Assembly (NCBI GenBank): GCA_013202185.1
Contig: JABMSA010000174.1
Location: forward strand, 1 to 9,016
DNA length: 9,016 bases
From: Planctomycetota bacterium
GTDB lineage: Bacteria > Planctomycetota > PUPC01 > JABMSA01
Direction of reading: 5' to 3'
In this document: positions 1 through 4,741 of the stretch, one piece after another
Position numbering within the stretch: the first letter of the stretch is position 1
Layout: every line of letters starts with the position of its first letter
Translations under genes and position numbers: made by a program
Notes under the pieces: model-generated
Told to the model about the DNA's origin: nothing
The model's database searches: none
The model's input: only the letters and a program-made list of their open reading frames with translations

Positions 1-589
1 GATCTATCCCGGGGTGAAGATCCGCGAACGGGTCAGGATCGGCAACAACGTCATAATTCACTGCGGCACGGTTATCGGCACCGATGGATTCGGCTACGTC
101 ACCATCAACGGCGTGCATCACAAACTCCCGCAGCTCGGCACCGTCGAGATCGAAGACGACGTCGAAATCGGCGCCAACGTTGCGATCGACAGGGCGCGTT
201 TCGACAAGACAGTCATCGGAAAAGGAACGAAAATAGACAACCTCGTGCAGATAGCCCACAATGTGCGGATAGGCCAATGCTGCCTGCTCGTGGGGCAGGT
301 GGGCCTGGCCGGCAGCGCACGCATAGGAAACAACGTCGTGATCGCCGCGCAGGCCGGGGTCATCGGCCACGTCCGTATCGGCGACAACACAATCGTCGGC
401 GGAAGGGCAGGCGTTACCAAGAGCCTCCCGCCCGACACGATCGTCTCGGGATTTCCGGCAAAAACTCACGACAAGGAGCAGCGCGAGCAGGTACACCTTC
501 GAAAACTGCCCGAGACCAGCGCCCGGATCAAAGAATTGGAAGAAAGGCTCTCGCAACTTGAAAAAGCTGCAAAGAACACTCGCTCATGA
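1..589 (+). CDS. lpxD: UDP-3-O-acylglucosamine N-acyltransferase LpxD, 5' end missing
   Basis: LpxD is a cytoplasmic trimer. It transfers a second 3-hydroxyacyl chain from acyl carrier protein to the 2-amino group of UDP-3-O-acyl-glucosamine, the step after LpxC in lipid A synthesis. The visible part is the C-terminal 195 residues, read in frame from base 2. It consists almost entirely of left-handed beta-helix hexapeptide repeats (IGNNVVI, IGDNTIV and similar). Family landmarks are GTDGFGY near the start, a conserved AIDR, and IDNLVQIAHNVRIG, whose His codon at 257-259 matches the catalytic histidine (His239 in E. coli). The end, KELEERLSQLEKAAKN, is the usual charged C-terminal coiled helix. 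The N-terminal uridine-binding domain and start codon lie outside the window. The last 32 bases overlap the next gene. The identification is firm; LpxA is excluded by the GFGY and QIAHN motifs and the helical tail. Confidence 0.96.
   Translation, partial: IYPGVKIRERVRIGNNVIIHCGTVIGTDGFGYVTINGVHHKLPQLGTVEIEDDVEIGANVAIDRARFDKTVIGKGTKIDNLVQIAHNVRIGQCCLLVGQVGLAGSARIGNNVVIAAQAGVIGHVRIGDNTIVGGRAGVTKSLPPDTIVSGFPAKTHDKEQREQVHLRKLPETSARIKELEERLSQLEKAAKNTRS
541..547 (+). promoter_or_regulatory. Probable ribosome binding site for the TTG start of lpxC-fabZ
   Basis: GAAAGG at 542-547 lies ten bases before the TTG at 558, inside the coding end of lpxD. It is a modest Shine-Dalgarno match. No ATG or GTG in this frame lies close enough to encode the conserved QRTL that begins LpxC proteins, so the TTG is the best start. 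The overlap suggests translational coupling to lpxD. Confidence 0.5.
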
Positions 590-1850
590 AGTCGAGTTTG
601 CCGGCGTTGGCATCAACTCCGGCGAGCAGGCAACCCTCTGTATCAAGCCGGGCGAGCCCAATACCGGCATAGTTTTCGTGCGCACCGACCTCCCCGGCAG
701 CCCCGAAGTGCCGGCCAAGATCGAAAACGCGGGCTCCAGGCCCTTCCGGACCTCCCTGATCAAAGACGGCGTGGAAGTGCAGATGGTAGAGCACCTGATG
801 GCCGCGCTCGCCGGCATGAACATCCACAACGCAATCGTGGAGGTGGACGCCCCCGAGATCCCCTGCGGCGACGGAAGCGCCGCAGTATTCTGCGAACTCC
901 TCAAGGAAGGCGGCGCAATCGAGCAGCCGCACCCACGCCCGCAGTGCACCGTTACCGAGCCGATCTGCGTGCGCGACGGAGACGCATCCATAATCGCCAT
1001 ACCCGGCGAAGAGGGCATGACCATCTCATACACGCTCTCATACCCCTCGACCGCCATACCGTCGCAGCACTTTCAAATCTCCCTCAACGGCTCCAACTTC
1101 CGCACCGAAATCGCACCCTGCCGCACGTTCGTGCTCGCGGCCGACATCGAAGACCTCCAAATGCGCGGGCTCGGAAGAGGCGCCACCCACAAGAACATGC
1201 TCGTCATCGACGAAGACGGCATCGTCGACAACGAGCTGAGATTCGAAGACGAATTCGCCAGGCACAAGATCCTCGACGTAATCGGCGACCTCTACCTCCT
1301 GGGCGCACAGCTCAATGCATACGTCGTAGCGGTCAAATCGGGCCATGCTCTCAATCGAAAGCTCGTAGAGCAACTCCGCCGAATCATGGAAGACGAGCGC
1401 GGCACGCGCAACGTCGAAAGCTTCAACATCCGCGAGGTACAGCAAGTACTGCCCCATCGCTACCCGTTCCTCTTCGTCGACAGGGTCCTCGAACTCGAGG
1501 GCGACAAGCGCGCCGTGGGCATAAAGAACCTCACCTTCAACGAACAGTTCTTCCAGGGCCACTGGCCCGGCCAGCCCGTAATGCCGGGCGCACTCCAGAT
1601 CGAAGCGATGGCCCAGCTCGCCGGATTCCTCCTGCTGCGCAAATACGACGTCGGCAAGAAACTCGCACTCCTCTTCTCCGTCGACAAGGCGAAATTCCGC
1701 AGGCCCGTAGTACCCGGAGACTGCCTCGTCATCGAAGCAGAAAGCCTCAGATTCAAGCACCGAATAGCACACATAGCCACAAAGGCAACCGTAGACGGAG
1801 AAATAGCAGCCGAAGCCGAAATAAAATTCATGATAATCGATTCCACCTGA
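558..1850 (+). CDS. lpxC/fabZ: Bifunctional LpxC deacetylase / FabZ 3-hydroxyacyl-ACP dehydratase
   Basis: This is a two-enzyme fusion of 430 residues. Residues 1 to about 275 are LpxC, the zinc deacetylase that removes acetate from UDP-3-O-acyl-GlcNAc and commits the cell to lipid A. Visible landmarks are QRTL at the start, Glu78-His79 in EHLMAAL, His236 and Asp240 in HKILDVIGDL (zinc ligands with His79), and His263 in SGHALNR. Residues from about 288 to the end are FabZ, the hot-dog-fold dehydratase of fatty-acid elongation. It has the catalytic His300 in LPHRYPFL, GHWPGQPVMPG, and Glu349 in LQIEAMAQLAG. Every catalytic residue I looked for is present in both halves, so both should be active. 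Known fusions in Bacteroidetes are slightly longer (about 460 residues, from memory). The gene starts with TTG 32 bases inside lpxD and ends 77 bases before lpxA. The fusion could tune how 3-hydroxyacyl-ACP is shared between phospholipid and lipid A synthesis. Confidence 0.96.
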   Translation: MKKLQRTLAHEVEFAGVGINSGEQATLCIKPGEPNTGIVFVRTDLPGSPEVPAKIENAGSRPFRTSLIKDGVEVQMVEHLMAALAGMNIHNAIVEVDAPEIPCGDGSAAVFCELLKEGGAIEQPHPRPQCTVTEPICVRDGDASIIAIPGEEGMTISYTLSYPSTAIPSQHFQISLNGSNFRTEIAPCRTFVLAADIEDLQMRGLGRGATHKNMLVIDEDGIVDNELRFEDEFARHKILDVIGDLYLLGAQLNAYVVAVKSGHALNRKLVEQLRRIMEDERGTRNVESFNIREVQQVLPHRYPFLFVDRVLELEGDKRAVGIKNLTFNEQFFQGHWPGQPVMPGALQIEAMAQLAGFLLLRKYDVGKKLALLFSVDKAKFRRPVVPGDCLVIEAESLRFKHRIAHIATKATVDGEIAAEAEIKFMIIDST

Positions 1851-1867
1851 CTCGGACCCAACAGTCC

Positions 1868-1879
1868 AGGAAAAGGATG
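1868..1879 (+). promoter_or_regulatory. Alternative ribosome binding site and ATG upstream of lpxA
   Basis: AGGA at 1868-1871 lies five bases before an ATG at 1877-1879 that is in frame with lpxA. Using it would add 17 residues (MPHIKTGQETLARKTRE) before the usual LpxA N-terminus. The ribosome site here looks better than the one before the ATG at 1928 (GGAA at 1914-1917), but family homology favours 1928. Both starts remain possible. Confidence 0.35.
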
Positions 1880-1927
1880 CCACACATCAAGACAGGGCAA
1901 GAAACGCTAGCTCGGAAAACCAGAGAA

Positions 1928-2740
1928 ATGACCATACACCCAACTGCCATAGTCGACAAACACGCACAACTCGACACCGGAGTCTCCGTTGGCCCATTCA
2001 CCGTTATCGGGCCGAAGGTCGCGATCGGAAAAGACACTCAAATCGCCGGCCACGCAACAATCACCGGCAAAACCACCATCGGCCGGCGAAACCGCATCTA
2101 CCCGTACGCCTTCATCGGTACCGCCCCCCAAGACATAAACTATCGCGGCGAAGACACGCGGCTGGTCATCGGCGACGACAACATCATCCGCGAGTACGTT
2201 ACCATCAGCGTAGCCACGACCAAGTACGACTGGATCACGCGCGTAGGCAACGGCAACATGCTCATGTCCTACTGCCACGTTGCCCACGATTGCGAGATCG
2301 GCAACGCCACAATATGCGCCAACTGCCTCAACATGAGCGGGCACGTCAAGATCGAAGACGGCGCCGCAATCGGCGGCATCGTCGGCATCCACCAATTCGT
2401 GACCATCGGCAAGTACGCCTTCATCGGCGGCCTCTCGCGCATCACGCAAGACGTCCCCCCGTTCCTCATCACCGAAGGCAATCACGCAAAAGTTCGCGGC
2501 GTCAACACAGTCGGAATGCGCCGCAACAACATCGACGAGAAAAGCATCGCCGCCGTCGAAGAAACATTCAAGGCCCTCTACGTGGCCGACAACGGCGTCT
2601 TCAGCCAGCGCCTCGACGAACTCGAAAAGCGCGCCGATCTCACCCCCGACGTTCGCTACCTCGTTCAATTTCAGCGCAACTCCATCAATGGCGTTCAGGG
2701 GCGCGCCCGCGAGATAATCCGCAAGCAGAAAAAGGGCTGA
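1928..2740 (+). CDS. lpxA: Acyl-[ACP]-UDP-N-acetylglucosamine O-acyltransferase LpxA
   Basis: LpxA catalyses the first step of lipid A synthesis, moving a 3-hydroxyacyl chain from ACP to the 3-OH of UDP-GlcNAc. The 270 residues compare with 262 in E. coli. The protein opens with MTIHPTAIV, typical of the family, followed by hexapeptide repeats of the left-handed beta-helix to about residue 185 and a C-terminal helical domain. Key residues are His117 and His120 in CHVAHDC (His120 matches catalytic His125 of E. coli), His155 in GIHQF, and QDVPPF. Gly168 falls at the position of E. coli Gly173, the residue that lets the pocket take long (C14) chains, so a long-chain preference is plausible. ATG at 1928 was chosen because MTIHPTAIV matches the family start; an in-frame ATG at 1877 is an alternative. 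It is the last lipid A gene visible here. lpxB, lpxK and lpxH or lpxI do not follow. Confidence 0.96.
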   Translation: MTIHPTAIVDKHAQLDTGVSVGPFTVIGPKVAIGKDTQIAGHATITGKTTIGRRNRIYPYAFIGTAPQDINYRGEDTRLVIGDDNIIREYVTISVATTKYDWITRVGNGNMLMSYCHVAHDCEIGNATICANCLNMSGHVKIEDGAAIGGIVGIHQFVTIGKYAFIGGLSRITQDVPPFLITEGNHAKVRGVNTVGMRRNNIDEKSIAAVEETFKALYVADNGVFSQRLDELEKRADLTPDVRYLVQFQRNSINGVQGRAREIIRKQKKG

Positions 2741-2836
2741 TCCACCCGCGGGGTGCCATTCTCTTTCGTGGGCGGCGGCCGCTCATGCACTGCAAATGGC
2801 GGAAAAACCCCCACCCCGCCCACATCAGGCCATTTC

Positions 2837-2864
2837 GCGCGCGGCCGTCGGCCGCGTGCTTTTT
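2837..2864 (+). terminator. Rho-independent terminator after lpxA
   Basis: GCGCGCGGCC at 2837-2846 pairs with GGCCGCGTGC at 2850-2859 around a three-base loop (GTC). The stem is ten base pairs with one G-T wobble. Five T follow directly at 2860-2864, then a pyrimidine-rich stretch. A GC-rich stem plus T tract is the classical intrinsic terminator. It lies about 100 bases after the lpxA stop and should end the lipid A transcript before the polysaccharide operon. Confidence 0.75.
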
Positions 2865-2984
2865 CCTCTCTGTGCGGCTGTTCTCCCCTCTCCGGGCGGA
2901 GATAGCGCCGTGCCGGGAGCAACCTGCCACGCGCACGGCTCGGTTGCAGGCGGGGCGAAAAAAAAAACAACACTTTCCTACACG

Positions 2985-3014
2985 TTTCTCCGAAACTTCA
3001 TTTGTAGCTATAAG
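2985..3014 (+). promoter_or_regulatory. Possible promoter of the polysaccharide operon
   Basis: TATAAG at 3009-3014 is a reasonable -10 box. TTTCTC at 2985-2990, with an 18-base gap, is only a weak -35. The putative -35 lies inside a small inverted repeat, GTTTC-TCC-GAAAC (2984-2996). A second repeat, GCGCGT-GCCAA-ACGCGC (3015-3031), follows the -10 box. Ten A at 2958-2967 lie upstream where an UP-like element could act. The assignment rests on position, after a terminator and before the first polysaccharide gene, more than on consensus quality. Confidence 0.35.
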
Positions 3015-3084
3015 GCGCGTGCCAAACGCGCAAGCACCTGACAGAAAACAGAATGTGCAGTGCCTCGTATAGGAAGAAAGTTGC

Positions 3085-3089
3085 GGAGG
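3085..3089 (+). promoter_or_regulatory. Strong ribosome binding site for the small exported protein
   Basis: GGAGG at 3085-3089, seven bases before the ATG at 3097, is a near-ideal Shine-Dalgarno sequence. It fixes this start and suggests efficient translation of the first gene of the operon. Confidence 0.8.
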
Positions 3090-3096
3090 ACAAAGG

Positions 3097-3636
3097 ATGT
3101 CGAAATTGAGAACAGGACTGTGGAAAGGAATCTGTGTTGCAGTGGTGGTTCCGGTCTTGATGACATTGGCCATGCCGGTACGAGCGTTGATGCTCGACAC
3201 CGGCGCCCTGGTGGAAAGAGAAGTGCCGTCCAACACGGCACTGGTAACGGGTCAGGTTACCTCGCTTGATTCCCTTCCTCTACCAGACTTGGCGGTCGCG
3301 GGAATGGATTCCGACGGCAACGTGATTGCCATGGCCACAACCGGCCCCGACGGTGGATTTGCCATGGAACTGCCCGCCGATGCAGGGCGAGTGATCGTTC
3401 TACCCGCGGGCGGCGTTCCCTCTGAGGTGCTTGTAAAGGCCGGAGGGACCGTCAGGGTCAACGGAAGCGTGCCCGCCGGGAAAGTCATCGGCGGGGCAAA
3501 GCCCGGCTGGTGGGCCGGAATGAGCACCACCAGCAAAGCCGCACTTATCGCCTTGCCGATGGCGGGCGCGGCCGGAGCAGGCTTTGCCCTAACCAACGAC
3601 GGCAGCACGCAGCACGCCAGCCCGGTCGGCCCATAG
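3097..3636 (+). CDS. Small exported protein of unknown function, first gene of the polysaccharide operon
   Basis: I do not recognise a named family. The 179 residues begin with a clear Sec signal peptide: basic SKLRTGLWK, a hydrophobic core at about 12-26, and a probable cut after Val28-Arg29-Ala30. Residues of about 48-118 (VTGQV... DSDGNVIAMATTGPDGGFAMELP...) look like a carboxypeptidase-regulatory-like or other small beta-sandwich domain, in which the GPDGGF turn is typical. A GWW motif then precedes a hydrophobic Ala/Gly-rich stretch at about 147-165, long enough to be a membrane segment. The protein ends in a short polar tail, NDGSTQHASPVGP. It is therefore probably exported and possibly held in a membrane by its C-terminus. 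Its place just before the export lipoprotein suggests a role at the cell envelope during polysaccharide secretion, but that is inference from context only. The start is well supported by GGAGG. Confidence 0.85.
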   Translation: MSKLRTGLWKGICVAVVVPVLMTLAMPVRALMLDTGALVEREVPSNTALVTGQVTSLDSLPLPDLAVAGMDSDGNVIAMATTGPDGGFAMELPADAGRVIVLPAGGVPSEVLVKAGGTVRVNGSVPAGKVIGGAKPGWWAGMSTTSKAALIALPMAGAAGAGFALTNDGSTQHASPVGP

Positions 3637-3665
3637 CCTGAAAAACACACACACGTGCAAATGTA

Positions 3666-3697
3666 CGGCAGGGGCGGACAACCGTCCGCCCCTGCCG
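3666..3697. other. Perfect 14-bp inverted repeat (hairpin) between operon genes
   Basis: CGGCAGGGGCGGAC at 3666-3679 is matched exactly by its reverse complement at 3684-3697, with a four-base loop (AACC). The RNA hairpin would be very stable. No T tract follows on the + strand (CATAAGAACT), nor on the - strand, so it is not a standard intrinsic terminator. It could be a transcript-stabilising or attenuating hairpin that lets the first gene be expressed above the rest, or a copy of a dispersed palindromic repeat of the REP kind. Its exact symmetry makes chance unlikely. Confidence 0.8.
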
Positions 3698-3725
3698 CAT
3701 AAGAACTTCCGCGAGGTCATCTGAT

Positions 3726-4712
3726 ATGCTGTTAAGGCAAGAGATAGTGCCGTTTCGTCGGCTTTGCCGAATCTCGGTTCTCCTGGTTCTCGCTTCGGGT
3801 TGCGGCAGAGGCATCCAAACTTTTCACATTCCGCAGGAAGGCACCGGCAACCGCAACCTCGCAGCGATACACCAGATCGCAAATCGGCTGCCCGCCGCCG
3901 ACTACACCATCGGCCCGGGCGACGTCATCAAGGTCAAGGTATTCGGTGCAAAAGACCTCGAGGCCACCGTGCGGATTCCCGAATCCGGCGGCTTCAAGTT
4001 TCCCCTCGTGGGCACCGTTCGGGCGGCCGGCCGCACAGCATCCCAGATACAAGACGCAATGGCCAAGTCGCTGCGCCAACGTTACATCAACGATCCCCAC
4101 GTACTCGTCTTCATCGAAGAATACAACAGTTACCATGTGTCAGTTGTCGGGGCCGTCAATACGCCCGGCACCGTTGTGCTCACAAAAGGCGGATGCACCC
4201 TGGTCGATGCCCTCGCCGAGGCGGGCGGCCTGACCGATAAGGCCGGATCGGAGCTGTTCGTTACCAGCGTCGACGGCTCGGGCAAAACAACCGTCAGGAC
4301 CGTCAACCTCTGCCGCCTCCTCGAACAAGGCGACCTCGCCGAAAACCCCGCACTGCTCCCGGGCGACTCGATATACGCGCCCGAGGGCGGCTACGTTTTT
4401 GTAACCGGCCGCGTGAAGGCCCCCGGGGCCTACCCCATCTACAAGGACATGACCTCCCTGCAGGCCATAAGCACAGCGGGAGACTTCCTCAGCACCGCCT
4501 CCTATCGCGTTCGTCTCATCCGACGCACCTCCCCCGAAACCGTCGAGATTCGAAAAATCGACCTCGCCGACGTATCGGCGGGCAAGGCCGTGGATGTCGT
4601 ACTTCGAAAATCAGACGTCCTCGAAGCTGAGGCAAGCTTCTGGAAGGTGCCGGTTTACGGCACACTCGATTTCATCAAAGGAGTACTCGGCGTAGGCACC
4701 TCCATCAACTAG
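3726..4712 (+). CDS. Polysaccharide export outer-membrane lipoprotein, Wza/OtnA family
   Basis: The family forms the octameric outer-membrane channel through which capsular or exopolysaccharide leaves the cell, docking on a Wzc-type inner-membrane protein. The N-terminus has basic residues, a hydrophobic stretch at 16-23 and a lipobox-like LASGC, so Cys26 is the likely lipidated residue. The polysaccharide export (Poly_export) domain begins near residue 58 with DYTIGPGDVIKVKVFG, the family signature. Two SLBB-type domains follow: one starting near VSVVGAVNTPGTV (138-150) and one near YVFVTGRVKAPGAYPI (223-238). The end, DFIKGVLGVGTSIN, could be the helix that inserts in the outer membrane. 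The 328 residues are shorter than the 379 of E. coli Wza. GAGG at 3713-3716 supports the ATG at 3726. The next gene, 29 bases on, is the expected Wzc-type partner. Confidence 0.93.
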   Translation: MLLRQEIVPFRRLCRISVLLVLASGCGRGIQTFHIPQEGTGNRNLAAIHQIANRLPAADYTIGPGDVIKVKVFGAKDLEATVRIPESGGFKFPLVGTVRAAGRTASQIQDAMAKSLRQRYINDPHVLVFIEEYNSYHVSVVGAVNTPGTVVLTKGGCTLVDALAEAGGLTDKAGSELFVTSVDGSGKTTVRTVNLCRLLEQGDLAENPALLPGDSIYAPEGGYVFVTGRVKAPGAYPIYKDMTSLQAISTAGDFLSTASYRVRLIRRTSPETVEIRKIDLADVSAGKAVDVVLRKSDVLEAEASFWKVPVYGTLDFIKGVLGVGTSIN

Positions 4713-4730
4713 TCAAAACAAAACCAACCT

Positions 4731-4737
4731 GGGAGGG
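4731..4737 (+). promoter_or_regulatory. Ribosome binding site supporting the GTG start of the Wzc-type kinase
   Basis: GGGAGGG at 4731-4737 lies four bases before GTG at 4742. The spacing is short, but the purine match is strong and no other start is near, so it decides the GTG start of the next gene. Confidence 0.7.
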
Positions 4738-4741
4738 CACA

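Larger units (their letters stand above)
2741..3096. other. Intergenic region between the lipid A and polysaccharide operons
   Basis: I see no convincing gene in these 356 bases on either strand; the open frames crossing it are arginine- or cysteine-rich and resemble nothing I know. It contains an 8-bp inverted repeat (GTGGGCGG at 2768-2775 with CCGCCCAC at 2816-2823), a good terminator at 2837-2864, a run of ten A at 2958-2967, and a possible promoter with short inverted repeats at 2984-3031. The strong ribosome binding site of the next gene follows at 3085-3089. Confidence 0.75.

Noticed and set aside
944..1927. A long open + frame running through lpxC-fabZ into lpxA
   Set aside because: It is arginine- and proline-rich, matches nothing known, and lies out of frame over clear lpxC-fabZ coding sequence. 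Only the part from 1928 (or 1877) is LpxA.
2805..2830. G-rich minus-strand stretch as a G-quadruplex
   Set aside because: Only three adjacent G runs are present; a canonical quadruplex needs four.
2958..2967. Ten A as the T tract of a minus-strand terminator
   Set aside because: A minus-strand terminator would need a hairpin to the right of the A run. That stretch (2968-2990) has no GC-rich stem, and no minus-strand gene needs one.
2685..3236. Open frames over the intergenic region on both strands (for example minus 2685-3236 and plus 2796-3041)
   Set aside because: Their composition is erratic (Cys, Arg and His runs), they show no family motifs, and they cross the terminator and the start of the small exported gene.
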